64,000 nt of DNA from Muraenolepis orangiensis (GCA_027704905.1 CM051001.1:26700737-26764736), one strand, 5' to 3'. Counted from the first letter of the stretch, positions 21,335-49,930 are shown. Notes: generated by a model not told the origin, from the letters alone. A program made the numbers and translations.

Positions 21335-21562
21335 CTGTAGACCACCACCCACACCATCACCACCACCATTCGAAAATTCAGTTGTTCTAGTCAGACGGAC
21401 GTCACGGAGGAGTCACTTTATGCCTTATCTCATTTAGGGAGATCAGATTGTCGCAGCCAATTCCCAAGTGGACCATAGTTGTAAAGTAGTGTCCATGTAG
21501 TGAAGTAACAGACCACCACAGACCACCACACACAGGCTATCGGTTAAAGGGACGGTCTAACA

Positions 21563-21785
21563 CGCTTCACGTGAAAAGGCTTAACGTAACTTTGGAACTT
21601 TAAGTTCCAAAATAGCGATCAATAATCACCAAATGTCTCTGGCATATGTCTTGTCATTAGCACTTTCACCTGTCAAAATGAAAGTGAAAAGGTGAAAGTG
21701 CTAATGACAAAACATATGCAAATTAGGTGATTATTGATCGTGGTTTTGTAACTCTTAGTTACGTTAAGTCTTTTCACGTTAAGCG
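21563..21785. repeat. 223-bp imperfect palindrome
   Basis: Left arm CGCTTCACGTGAAAAGGCTT and onward pairs with the right arm ending AAGTCTTTTCACGTTAAGCG. Arms are about 105 bp with a small central loop near 21,678. No flanking duplication was recognised and no coding capacity is seen. Confidence 0.75.
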
Positions 21786-22108
21786 ATGCAAAGAAAGATC
21801 AAGTCCAAACTCTCAATTCAAATGCACAACAATGCTTAACAAACCCAAGACAGCCATTAACTAATCAGTCAACAAGTGTGGAAACAAAATGCACCAACCA
21901 GCTCAACGAGACGCAACACTGAGACAAAACCAGCAAAGACAAATGAGTCTCACTCACCAATGATGTTCACTTAAAGACCAAATCCATTCTCCTGTCCTTC
22001 TGGATGAATGGTTCGACCACCATCAGGTCATAAAGATGATCGCTTTTCAGATCCAAAATAAGTTCCAATTCCCTGCTCTCTTGTCGGTCCCAAATAGCAA
22101 CACTCCCA

Positions 22109-22333
22109 TCAGTAGAGCCTCTTGTGGCTAGTAGAGCCCGTTAGCCACGGGGATCGTTCCCAGTTGCTACACTGAAAATGGCGAACATAACCTGCTTTGA
22201 CTACTTGAGTCAGCTCCAGATTGTCAGGTGTTGGACGGCCTCTTTTAATAATGTCCATTTTAACATTAAATGGTCGTCTTGAAAATGGTTCACACAATAA
22301 TTCCGCCACGACATCATCTTCACCTGTTGCCAT
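22109..22333 (-). pseudogene. TTF-type/hAT-related zinc finger protein fragment
   Basis: Reads MATGEDDVVAELLCEPFSRR then KRGRPTPDNLELTQVVKAGY and VRHFQCSNWERSPWLTGSTS followed by HKRLY and a stop. Fish TTF-type zinc finger (hAT-derived) proteins share the RGRP(T/M)P...GY.RHF...WL.GS...RLYCWEC pattern. Here the codon after RLY is TGA, followed in frame by WEC, which suggests a nonsense change in the cysteine codon. The flanks (21,800-22,100 and 22,335-22,680) show nothing further that I recognise. Confidence 0.5.
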
Positions 22334-22849
22334 TTTGGCGTAAAAAAAACAACGTAGAAAACGTAACACTACGCTAGATCCACTCTCGCGCCAGCCACCA
22401 CCTTGCACCCTCTAGCTCCATATTGAGCTGCCGGGGAAATCTGAAAGAATACGCCCATTGGCTACAAATCACGATATGATTGGTTGATCAAATTGTCAAT
22501 CCAAACGTACGCTATCATTCCGTCTAAGGGCCAATGTCAGCGGGAATACTTTGGTTGATTTACGTTGGATATTCTTCCCAGCAACCCAGAAAAATATCTG
22601 ATTGGTTGCATTGTTTTTCCAACACAAAACCACTCAAATGCGTCGTGCATGGACCGAGAAAGACAAACAAATCAACGTAACACTGTATTATAACACAGAT
22701 ACGATTCTCATTTATTCATTTTATTTAAATTTTATTAAATGTTATTAAATTGTATTACATTTTATTAATACAATTAATTCGATTCTTTGGTTTCATCTGA
22801 GAGTTCCAGGGTCTTCTCTGAATACCTTGAAGGCCCTGACGCTTCACCA

Positions 22850-22905
22850 CTGGTATATACTATATCTATCTACTATATCTATAGCTTCTATATCTACTAT
22901 ATCTA
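22850..22905. repeat. TATATCTAC-type satellite, block 2
   Basis: Short block between the hAT-related region and the L2 LINE, same unit as 13,706-13,998. Confidence 0.75.
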
Positions 22906-24376
22906 TGAGCTACAGACCGGTATCCCTTTTGCCTTTCTTATCCAAAACTCTTGAACGTGCTGTCTTTAACCAATTGTCCCTGTACCTCCACCAGAACTGC
23001 CTCTTAGATCCCCACCCATCAGGTTTTAAGGCGGGGTCACTCGACAGAAACTGCCTTTCTGGCAGTGATGGAGTCACTCCATGTTGCTAGAGTGAATTCT
23101 CTCTCCTTGGTCCTGATACTTCTGGACCTGTCTGCAGCATTCGACACTGTGAACCACCAGATTCTCCTCCGCCCTTGAGGGGATGGGTGTCTCGGGCTCT
23201 GCTCTCTCCTTGTTTGCGTCCTACCCTGACGGATTGTTTCCACCAGGTGGCACTAGGAGGGTCTGTGTCAGAACCACGCAGACTGACTACTGGGGTTCCA
23301 CAAGGATCGGTCCTGGGTCCTCTTCTCTTCTTATTCTCTTATCCACTCCCATGACTTATCCTACCACTGCTATGCTGACGACACCCAACTGGTCTTGTCG
23401 TTTCCCCCCTCGGACACGCAAGTGGAAACACGCATTGCCGTGTGCTTAGCAGACATCTCAAAGTGGATGTCGATGCACCACCTAAAGCTCAACCTGGACA
23501 AGACTGAGCTAGTGTTCTTCCCGGCAAAGGGCTGTCGCCACCGGGACCTGGCTGTTACCATTGAGGATGCTGTGGTGACACCTACTCGGACCGCAAGGAA
23601 TCTGGGTGTGACCCTGGACGACCAACTTTCGGCAAACATTGCATTGGTGACACGCTCCTGCAGATTGCTCCTCTACAACATCAGGAGGATTCTGCCTTTT
23701 CTCACTGAAAAGGCTGCGCAGGTGCTCATCCAGGCTCTTATCATCTCACAGCTGGACTACTGCAACTTGCCTCCTTGCTTGCGCCCCGGCATTTACCATC
23801 AGGCAGGCCCCTGAAGCTCATTCAGAAAGCTGCAGCTCGCCTGGTGTTCAACCGACCCAAGTTCTCCAACACATCCACCCTTCTTCGGTCTCTACACTGG
23901 CTACCTGTAGCTACTCGCATCCAGTTCAAGACCTTGCTGCTAGCCTACAAAGCAGTAAAAGGATCATCTCCATCCTACCTCCAGGCAATGGTCAAGCCCT
24001 GCATCCCGGCCCGTCCACTTCGCTCTGCTTCTTCGGGCTGTCTGCTTGCCCCGTCGCTTAAGGGCCCTTGTGGCCGATCTACGCGGTCACGGCTCTTCTC
24101 TGTCCTGGCCCCAAATTGGTGGAACAAACTCCCCAGGTAGATATATATTAGGTAGATATTGTTCTAGATATTGTACTATATTGTTTGCCAACTTATTGTA
24201 CTTCAATCTTACTGTACTTTATTTTTTACTTTAACGTATTGTATTTTTACCTGAAATGCACTTTTGACTTCTGGTGACAAGTTGTTCTCTTACCTTCCTT
24301 TGTTGAAACACACTATTGAAACACAGTAAGTCGCTTTGGATAATAGCGTCTGCTAAATGACTGTAATGTAATGTAA
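22905..24376 (+). mobile_element. 5'-truncated L2-like LINE
   Basis: Reverse transcriptase fragments in shifting frames: SYRPVSLLPFLSKTLERAVF, LILLDLSAAFDTVNHQILL, KWMSMHHLKLNLDKTELVFF, ARNLGVTLDDQLS, QKAAARLVFNRP and LHWLPVATRIQFKTLLLAYK. It ends with the L2-type 3' terminus TCGCTTTGGATAATAGCGTC TGCTAAATGAC plus TGTAATG repeats. Multiple frameshifts; the catalytic YADD-like segment reads CYADDTQL only across a frame break. Confidence 0.9.
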
Positions 24377-24518
24377 TAACCTATATCTAATATATCTATA
24401 TACTATATCTACTTTATCTATATCTACTAATACATCTACTATATATATATATATATCTACTATATCTATACCTTCTGTATCTACTATATCTATATTTACT
24501 ATATATTTATCTAATATA
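24377..24518. repeat. TATATCTAC-type satellite, block 3
   Basis: Same degenerate unit, directly between the L2 tail and the Tc1 element. Confidence 0.8.
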
Positions 24519-24520
24519 TA

Positions 24521-26132
24521 CAGTGGAGGAAATAATTATTTGATCCCTTGTCGATTTTCTAAGTTTGCCCACTTTGCCCACAAAGAAAGGAACGGTCTAT
24601 AATTTTAATGGTAGGTTTATTTTAACAGTGAAAGACAGAATATCAAAAAAAATCCAGAAATTGACATCATATAATAATGTATTTGCATTTAATTGATAGT
24701 GAAATAAGTATTTGATCCCCTTGCAAAACATGACTTAGTACTTGGTGGAGAAACCCTTGTTGGCCAGCACAGAGGTCAGACGTTTCTTGTAGTTGGTCAC
24801 CAGGTTTGCACACATCTCAGGAGGGATTTTGGTCCACTCCTCTTTGCAGATCCTCTCCAAATCCTTAAGGTTTCGAGGCTGATGCTTGGCAACTCGAAGC
24901 TTCAGCTCCCTCCACAGATTTTCTATGGGATTAAGGTCCGGAGATTGGCTAGGCCACTCCATCACCTTAATGTGCTTCTTCTTTAGCCACTCCTTTGTTA
25001 CCTTGGCTGTATGTTTTGGGTCATTGTCGTGCTGGAAGACCCATCCACAACCCATTTTCAGTGTCCTGGCTGAGGGAAGGAGGTTATCGATTTTACGGTA
25101 CATGGCCCCGTCCATCCTCCCCTCGATGCGGTGAAGTCGTCCTGTCCCCTTAGCAGAGAAACATCCCCAAAGCATAATGTTTCCACCTCCATGCTTGACA
25201 GTGGGGATGGTGTTCTTGGGGTTATAGTCAGCATTTCTCTTCCTCCAAACACGGTGTGTAGAGTTGATGCCAAAGATCTAAATTTTGGTCTCATCTGACC
25301 ACATCACCTTCTCCCAAGCCTCCTCTGAATCATTCAGATGTTCATTGGCAAACTTCAGACGGGCCTGTACATGTGCCTTCTTGAGCAGGGGGACCTTGCG
25401 GGCGCTGCAGGATTTTAATCCATTACAGCGTAGTGTGTTACCAATAGTTTCTTGGTGACTGTGTTCCCAGCTGCCTTGAGATCATTAACAAGTTCTCCCG
25501 TGTAGTTCTTGGCTGATCCCTCACCGTTCTCATGATCCTCGATACCCCACGAGGCGAGATCTTGCGTGGAGCCCCAGACCGAGGGCGATCGATGGTCATT
25601 TTGTGTTTCTTCCATTTCGAATAATCGCACCAACAGTTGTCTCCTTCTCACCAAGCTGCTTGCTGATGGTCTTGTAGCCCATTCCAGCCTTGTGCAGATC
25701 TACAATCTGGTCCCTGATGTCCTTAGACAGCTCTTTGGTCTTGCTCATGGTGGCGAGGTTGGAATCTGATTGATTGATTCTGTGGACAGGTGTCTTTTAT
25801 ACAGGTAACACGTTTGGACAGGTGTCTTTTATACAGGTAATGAGTTGATATTAGGAGTACTTTCTTAAAGCGAGAGGACTTATCTAACTGGTCTGCCAGG
25901 GCCAGAATTCTTGTTGGTTGCAAGGGGATCAAATACTTATTTCACTCAATTAAATGCAAATCTATTTATAACTTTTATATGATGTAAATTTCTGGATTTT
26001 CTTTTAGATATTTTGTTTCTCACTGTTAATATAAACCTACCATTACAATTATAGACAGTTCATTTCTTTGTAAGTGGGCAAACTTAGAAAATCGGCAAGG
26101 GATCAAATATTATTATATTATTTCCTCCACTG
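24521..26132 (-). mobile_element. Tc1/mariner transposon, about 1.6 kb
   Basis: Begins CAGTGGAGGAAATAATTATT and ends with the near inverse (AATATTATT...TTTCCTCCACTG), flanked by TA on both sides. The subterminal GATCAAATACTTATTTC blocks are inverted relative to each other. It carries a transposase pseudogene on the minus strand. Inserted in the TATATCTAC-type satellite. Confidence 0.92.
24735..25748 (-). pseudogene. Tc1-like transposase, frameshifted
   Basis: Starts MSKTKELSKDIRDQIVDLHK at 25,748 (paired-like helix-turn-helix DNA-binding domain). The frame breaks after VGAIIRNGRNTK near 25,610. The C-terminal catalytic part is one open frame (25,175-24,735) with WVFQHDNDPKHTAK (second Asp) and SPDLNPIENLWRELK (third acidic residue), ending LANKGFSTKY. 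Non-functional because of at least one frameshift and a stop. Confidence 0.88.
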
Positions 26133-26134
26133 TA

Positions 26135-26480
26135 TATCTACTAATATATTTACTATTTCTTCTTTATTTACTATATCTATATTTACTATGTCTTTATCTA
26201 TATATCTATATATATATCTATATATACTATATCTAATATCTATATCTACTAATATATCTACTATAGCTTTATCTACTATATATACTGTATCTACTATATG
26301 TACTGTATATACCTTCTATATCTATATTTACTATTTATTTATCTAATATATCTATATCTACTGATATATCTACTGTATTTACTATATCTATATTTCTATA
26401 TTTTTATCTACTAGATCTACTATATCTATATCTACTATAACTATCTACTATAGCAATTGCTACTATATCTATAACTAATA
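26135..26480. repeat. TATATCTAC-type satellite, block 4
   Basis: Largest remaining block of the degenerate CTATATCTACTATAT repeat. Confidence 0.85.
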
Positions 26481-26483
26481 ATT

Positions 26484-26760
26484 GTGGAGTGTGGGTGGTT
26501 GGTGACTGGTTTAAGCAGCCTCAACTGGCCTGAGTTGGACTAATTGACTGGTGAGGCACAGCTGTGGGTCATTGTTAATCAAGGCTCACAGGTTAAAACA
26601 GCCACCACCACACACACTAGAGGAGAAAGCTGTAGCATGTATTACTGCTCTGTTCACAATGATTGAAACTCTTGCAATAAACCAGCTTCCTCATCAACCT
26701 GTGTCTTTGTCTTCGGGAGGAGCCCGCAAGTAGCCACGTTAATGGCTGGTGGCAGCGTTG
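26484..26760 (+). mobile_element. Probable solo LTR
   Basis: A 270-bp non-repetitive insert between two satellite blocks, starting TTGTGGAGTGTGGGTGG. It has AATAAA at about 26,676, a T/G-rich stretch soon after, and TGGCTGGTGGCAGCG at its right end. The layout fits an LTR, perhaps with a little following sequence. Boundaries and a target duplication could not be fixed. Confidence 0.4.
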
Positions 26761-26762
26761 TC

Positions 26763-26850
26763 TGCTACACTATATATTATACACTATATATTCACTATAT
26801 ATTTACTATATCTAGTATAGCTACTGTATATCTACTGTATATAGACATAA
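26763..26850. repeat. TATATCTAC-type satellite, block 5
   Basis: Short block before the Rex-like LINE. Confidence 0.7.
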
Positions 26851-26851
26851 A

Positions 26852-28155
26852 CCCCTCTGTTTGTAACTGGTTATTGGATTTCCTAACCAACAGACCCCAG
26901 TTTGTCAGGTTAGACAATCTCACCACCCTCACCCTGAACACCGGTGTCCGTCAGGGCTGTGTCCTGAGCCCTCCCCTCTTCTCCCTCTTCACCCTTGACT
27001 GCGCTCCTGTACATGGTACAAACACCATCATCAACTTTGCAGAAGACACAATGGTGGTGGGCCTCATCAAGATCAACGATGAGGCAGCCTACGGGGAGAA
27101 GGTCCAGCACCTGGTGGCGTAGTGTGCCGACAACAACCTGGCCCTCAACACCAAGAAGACCAAGGAGCTCATCGTGGACTTCAGAAAGACCAGAGCTGGC
27201 ACGCACGCCTCCATCCTCATCAACGGGGCGGAGGTCGAGCGTGTCTCCAGCTTCAAGTTCCCGGGGGTCTATATCTCCGAGGACCTCTCCTGGTCCCTCA
27301 ATACTGCCTCACTGGTAAAGAAGGCTGACCAGCGTCTCTTCTTCTTGAGGAAACTGAGGAAAGCCCACCTGTCACCTCAGATTCTGGTGAACTTTTACCG
27401 GTGCTATTGTGCCATTGAACGTATCCTCACCAACTGCATCGCACTGTTTCCGACCAGAAGGCGCTGCAGAGTGTGGTGAAAACTGCCGAACGCATCGTTG
27501 GAGTACCCCTCCCTGCAATAAACACTACCCACCACAAACGGTGTTTGAGGAAGGCACAACAAATTGTCAACGACACCTTTCACCCCAACCATGGACTGTT
27601 TGCCCACCTCCCCTCCGGGAGGCGAGGTTTAAACCTTTGTTCCAAGTCAAGCAGGTTAGGAACAGCTTCTTCCCCTCAGCTGTCATCTCTCTGAACTCTG
27701 AACCATGATGACAGCCCCCCCCCGCCCCCCCTCTGCTGCCCAACATACAAACTCTGAACTCTGCTGACAATACCCTTTCACCATCATTGTCTTCAATGGC
27801 CTTGCACTGTATCATAACTCCCTACCTCTACCTATAGTTTACATATTTATTGTATGATAGTCTGTACATGTTACTGTATTTACCGAATATATAATAATCT
27901 TCAACTGTTGCTATAACTACACATCCCTGCTCACTACCTGCTGTGTATACATTTATATATATTTATCTTGTTCATACAACTGCATACCCCTGCTCACTAC
28001 CTGTTTATACTTGTACATTTACCTGTATATATATACTTATAATTCTGCACATATCTCATACATATCTAATACCTACTCTATAAGCAGTTTTTTAGTAGAC
28101 TGTTTTTACATCTTATGAAACAACTGTACATTACCATGCACTTTACTGCAACAGA
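26852..28155 (+). mobile_element. 5'-truncated Rex/CR1-like LINE
   Basis: Encodes VCNWLLDFLTNRPQFVRLDN, TGVRQGCVLSPPLFSLFT, HGTNTIINFAEDTMVVGLI (the usual FADDT is FAEDT), NNLALNTKKTKELIVDFRKT and FKFPGVYISEDLSWSLNTAS. An in-frame stop lies at 27,121 and frames shift after about 27,450. The 3' UTR (27,710-28,155) ends in ACTTTACTGCAACAGATGCC. A closely related, shorter copy is at 35,582-36,625. Confidence 0.88.
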
Positions 28156-28174
28156 TGCCAAATTATATCCGCTG

Positions 28175-28260
28175 ATGTACTATATCTATATCTACTACAT
28201 CTACTATAGCTACTGTATATCTACTATATCTATTCAATCTATATCTACTATATCTACACA
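28175..28260. repeat. TATATCTAC-type satellite, block 6
   Basis: Last block of this repeat, immediately after the LINE. Confidence 0.75.
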
Positions 28261-28344
28261 CACACATCTCCTCTCTGCTCCCACTAGCAGAGGTGAAGCT
28301 GTTTCCTGTTTGATACATTTTGATATAAAAGCCAGACCACCTAG

Positions 28345-28388
28345 GAGAGAGCGAGAGAGAGAGAGAGAGAGAGATGGGGGGGAAGATA

Positions 28389-28432
<44 letters not shown>

Positions 28433-28605
28433 GAGAGAGGGGGGGGGAGAGAGATGGAGCCAAAGAGAGAGTGAGGGGGGGGGAGGAAAAGAGAGAGAGA
28501 GGGGGGAGAGAGAGCGAGAGAGAGAGGGAGAGATGGGTGGAAAGAAAGAGAGACAGTGAGGGAGAGAGAAAGAGAGGGAGAGGGAGAGAGAGAGATGATA
28601 CACTG
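28345..28605. repeat. (GA)n-rich purine tract
   Basis: About 260 bp of AGAGAG with G-run interruptions. Confidence 0.92.
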
Positions 28606-28655
28606 ACATGTGTTTCGGGTGCAGCCATGGAATGTGATCTTCCAGACACATATCC

Positions 28656-28656
28656 A

Positions 28657-28688
<32 letters not shown>
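28656..28688. repeat. (TG)n microsatellite
   Basis: About 16 TG units. Confidence 0.9.
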
Positions 28689-28764
28689 TGCTGGTTCCGT
28701 GTCTTTTAGGTTCCTAATAAACATCAGCTGATCATCTCTTCCTGTTCCACCAGAGACCACATAC

Positions 28765-29080
28765 TGAGAGGGGTCTGCATGGTCTTAGGGGTCTGGAGGC
28801 CTGCATTGTCTGGGGGGTCTGGGGGTCTGCATGGTCTTTTGGGGTCTGGAGGCCTGCATGGTCTTTTGGGGTCTGGGGGCCTGCATGGTCTTTTGGGGTC
28901 TGGGGGCCTGCATGGTCTTTTGGGGTCTGGGGGCCTGCATGGTCTTTTGGGGTCTGGGGGCCTGCATGGTCTTTTGGGGTCTGGGGGCCTGCATGGTCTT
29001 TTGGGGTCTGGGGGTCTGCATGGTCTTTTGGGGTCTGGGAGCCTGCATGGTCTGGGGGGTCTTAGGGGGTTCCCCAGCTC
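28765..29080. repeat. 27-bp minisatellite
   Basis: About 10 copies of TGGTCTTTTGGGGTCTGGGG plus GCCTGCA. Because 27 is a multiple of three, several frames stay open with a 9-residue period (GLLGSGGLH on plus, PQKTMQAPR on minus). Confidence 0.93.
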
Positions 29081-29164
29081 CAGGGGGCTTCAAAGCACAT
29101 TGCTGCAGCATTGCATCATGAATGCTGATGACTTCAATATGTGAGCTCTCTCTGATGATTGTGT

Positions 29165-29385
29165 CTGGTGGGGGAGAGAGGAGGAGGAGGGGAGGAGGAG
29201 GAGGGGTGGAGAGGAGAGGAGGAGAGAGGAGGAGGAGGGGAGGAGAGGAGAGGAGGAGAGAGGAGGGGAGAAGGGAAAGGAAGGGGAAGGGAGGAGGGGA
29301 ATGGAAATGGAGGAGGAGAAAGGAGGGCAGGGGAGGAGGTGAAGCGTGGCAGCCAGGGAGGAAATGAGGAGCAGAGGGAGTATTG
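29165..29385. repeat. GGA-rich purine tract
   Basis: Irregular GGAGGAGGGGAGGA repeats with almost no pyrimidine. Confidence 0.85.
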
Positions 29386-29529
29386 TTCCAAGAGGCTCTG
29401 TTTGATTTGACAAATTGGAGACCCTGTTTAGTGCACTGAGGAGGAGGAGTGGGTGGATGAATGGATGAATTGATAGATGGTTAATCAACTGCATTGATGT
29501 TGTGCTCTTCAAACCTGTGGCCACTCAAA

Positions 29530-29745
29530 CAGCTTTGCAATTAGTACTTCACATTCACCCATTCATTCACCCATTCATACACCCATTCATTCACCCATTC
29601 ACACACAATCACACACCCATTCATCCTCCTCCGGCGGTGTCATCAAGGAGACAGCCAGTTGGTCAGTTAGGGTTAGAGTGTCTTGCTCAGGGAGGAGGAG
29701 CCGGGGATCGAACCAGCGACCTGAGGTACTGCTGCCCATGAATTT
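29530..29745 (-). mobile_element. tRNA-derived SINE, copy A
   Basis: On the minus strand it carries a B-box-like GGTTCGATCCCCGGCTCC, a body CTGAGCAAGACACTCTAACC, then a GAATGGGTGAATG-type internal repeat. Same family as 40,336-41,052, 42,190-42,430 and 55,940-56,168. Confidence 0.75.
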
Positions 29746-29799
29746 AAAGATGACTGAATGAATAGCTCTGTGAATTCATGAATGGGTTGATGAAGAGTT

Positions 29800-30225
29800 A
29801 GTTTGGTTCATGGTTTATGGTTTGGGGTTCATGGTTTATTGTTTATGGTTTGGGGTTCATGGTTTATGGTTTATGGGTCATGGTTTATTGTTTATGGTTT
29901 ATGGTTCATGGTTTATGGTTTATGGTTTATGGTTTATGGTTTGGGGTTCATGGTTTATGGTTCATGGTTCATGGTTTATGGTTAATGGCTTATGGTTAAT
30001 GGTTTATGGTTCATGGTTTATGGTTTATGGCTCATGGTTTATGGTTTATGGTTCATGGATTATGGTTAATGGATTATGGTTAATGGATTATGGTTTATGG
30101 CTCATGGTTAATGGATTATGGTTAATGGATTATGGTTTATGGTTTATGGTTCATGGATTATGGTTCATGGTTTATTGTTTACTGTTCATGGTTTATGGTT
30201 TATGGTCATGGTTTATGATTTGCGG
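29800..30225. repeat. 7-bp minisatellite (ATGGTTT/ATGGTTC)
   Basis: About 60 units of TTATGGT/TCATGGT. Open frames of GLWFMVY type here are artefacts. Confidence 0.93.
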
Positions 30226-30249
30226 ATGTGATCAATGATGTCAGTGAAG

Positions 30250-30390
30250 ATACAATAATAATAATAATAATAATAATGATAATATTAATAATATTAATTA
30301 TAATAATAATATAATATTAACAATTAAAAATAGTAATAATAATAACAATAAAATAATAATAATATAATATTAATAATAATTATAATATAA
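30250..30390. repeat. (AAT)n microsatellite
   Basis: Imperfect AATAATAAT/ATTAAT run. Confidence 0.9.
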
Positions 30391-30539
30391 CAAGCTTTCT
30401 CTTGTTATGTGTTTATGTCTGATCATCATCATTATTATATTTCCTATTTATTATACAGCAGCTTTCCTCATACCGTACCAGTGACTGTTCGTACCAGCGA
30501 CTGTTGTTCACTTGTGCGGTCATATAATAACCAACATTC

Positions 30540-31248
30540 CCTCCAGCAGCAGAGCGGAGGCGTCCCGCCCCCCCGGCGGCTCCCTCCCCGGCCCAGGGTG
30601 TGTCCTTCTGGGGTAGAAGGGTTCACTCGGACCGCACCTGTTGCCGAGGCAGTTGGCAGCAGCTCCGCACAAACCAAAGAAGCCCGGCTTATCTTAGACT
30701 CCCGAGATAAGCTCAACCGTTCACACGGTTCTACCGGATTGTTTACCGGGAGAGAGAGAGAGTGAGAGGGGTGTGGATTAAACCTCGGTGTGGATCCCGG
30801 ACAGGGCGGTCCGGGTCAGCGGAACAACATGTGGACCGGACTGTGCACCAGGACCAGGGTTGACTATAGTACGCACATCAAGTTTCTTCAACTTTGAACA
30901 CAACTTTTACGCACCAGACAGGTGCGCCTGATCGGAAGCAGCTGGACTGGGAGAAAGTTGGTTACTTGTTACCTGGTGCTTAACTACTGGTTTACTGGTG
31001 CTTTACTACTGGTTGACTGGTGCTTTACTGGTGGAAACCTTTCCGTCTTCAACAGGACTATACGACCACCAGCGAGAGCATGCGGATTCTTCTGTCCCAC
31101 GTCTATCTGTTACAGATGTGTGCGGAACAGAACCTGCGCCCTCCGTCAGAACCGACGATCAATCAGAACTGATCCATCAGAACTTATCCATCAGAACTGA
31201 TCCATCAGAACTGATCCTCCACAGACCAGTTGCTCCATCCTAGTCCAG
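30540..31248 (+). promoter_or_regulatory. pdgfc promoter and 5' UTR region
   Basis: GC-rich, non-repetitive segment directly upstream of the pdgfc start, with CGGAGGCGTCCCGCCCCCC and further CpG-rich stretches at 30,545-30,850. A short GATCCATCAGAACT triplicate lies at 31,165-31,215. The transcription start site cannot be placed from sequence alone; no TATA box is evident. Confidence 0.5.
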
Positions 31249-48308
<17,060 letters not shown>

Positions 48309-48479
48309 TCCAGAACACCGGGGGACCCTCAGAACCCCCCAGAACCAGGACTGATCCAGAACACCCAGGACCCTAGAACCATCATCACTCCCCACGGCCC
48401 TCAGAACCCCACAGGCCGGATCCAGACCCAGGGGCCGGACCCAGAGGCCGGACCCAGGAGCTGGTCACTTCCTGCCCCC

Positions 48480-49025
48480 TCCTTTCAGGAGCAGAGGAGG
48501 GAGAGGAGAGGGAGGAGAGGAGAGGAGAGGAGGGAGGGAGGGAGGAGAGGGAGGGAGAGGGAAGAGAGGAGAGGGAGGGAGGGAGGGAGAGGGAGGAGAG
48601 GAGAGAGGGAGGAGAGGAGAGGGAGGGAGGAGAGGGAGGAGAGGAGAGAGGGAGGAGAGGAGAGGGAGGGAGAGGGAGGAGAGGGAAGAGAGGGAGGGAG
48701 AAGGGAGGAGGGAGGAGAGGGAGGGAGAGGGAGGAGAGGAGAGGGATGGAGAGGGAGAGGAGAGGGAGGGAGAGGGAGAGGAGAGGAGGAGGGAGGAGAG
48801 GAGAGGGAGGGAGAGGGAGGAGAGGGAAGAGAGGGAGGGAAAGGGAGGAGAGGAGAGGGAGGGAGAGGGAGGAGAGGAGAGGGATGGAGAGGAGAGGGAA
48901 GAGAGGGAGGAGAGGAGAGGGAGAGGGAAGAGAGGGAGGGAGAGGGAGGAGAGGAGAGGGAGGAGAGAAGAGGGAGGGTAAGGGATGAGAGGGAATGAGG
49001 GAGAGAGAGGAGAGGGAGGAGATAG
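48480..49025. repeat. GGGAGAGGAGAGGGA purine minisatellite in pdgfc 3' UTR region
   Basis: About 545 bp of almost pure purine between the stop codon and the conserved-looking end of the 3' UTR. If the signal at 49,449 is used, it is transcribed. Confidence 0.9.
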
Positions 49026-49448
49026 TCTTATTTTGATGGGGACCACAGTGACACTTCATTAGTGTTCTGATCTTCCATCCCCTGGTGTTATGATGGTACA
49101 TCACAGACCCGTCATGTTTCTGTTCTTCTCTTGACCAGTAGGGGGCCTGTAAGTCCTGCTGGTCGAGCAGACTGTTGTACATTTGGTTTTAAATAGTTTT
49201 GGTTTTATCTGTTTTCTATGTTGATGATGTATGATGTTTTTTCTACCAACCTATCTTAGCTAAATTTTCCTCTTGTTGAGCTTGTAGATATGTGATATTT
49301 ATTTGTGGTTAAAAACTGAATTATGTTTGAACATGTCCAGGGTTTGTGTATCATGTATCCCCGCTCTGTGGAGCTTCCTTTGTATACCAAAATTTATTTG
49401 ACAGTGTTGGTTTCACTTTGATGTATTTCAGTTTAACGACAATCAAGA

Positions 49449-49454
49449 AATAAA
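49449..49454 (+). terminator. Polyadenylation signal, probable pdgfc 3' end
   Basis: AATAAA in an A/T-rich unique stretch (49,150-49,480) with T-rich elements just downstream (GAGTTTCTTAG, then TTCATGTTGTGTCT). It is the first such signal after the pdgfc stop. Confidence 0.6.
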
Positions 49455-49564
49455 GGCTGAGTTTCTTAGTAAGGACTTCATGTTGTGTCTCTAGTGGGTT
49501 GACCTCTGACCTCTAGACATGCAGGAGGGATCTCACAGACTTCTGTATTCCAGACAGAAGATGG

Positions 49565-49930
49565 ATAAATATATATTAATGTATATATACGATGCATATA
49601 TGTGAATATGTATATATATGAATATATACAATGAATATATATGAATAAATATGATGAATATGATATATTAACATATATATGTATATATATACATATATAT
49701 GATGAATATATATGAATATGTGAACATATATACTGTATATTAATGTATATGATGAATATTTCTGAATATATATGAATTTATTTGATAAATATATATGAAC
49801 ACATACAGTATATAATAAATACGATGAATATATATAAATATATAAGATGAATAAATACAATGAATTTATATGACGATCAATTTATGAATACATATGATGA
49901 ATATATATGATGGTAATATCATCATATATA
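49565..49930. repeat. A/T-rich ATGAATATATATGA repeat
   Basis: Irregular 12-20-bp A/T units. From 49,930 to 50,190 nothing recognisable is seen. Confidence 0.85.

Noticed and set aside
48385..49182. 265-codon Ser/Pro/Leu-rich minus-strand open frame
   Set aside because: Antisense of the purine array in the pdgfc 3' region; no coding signature.
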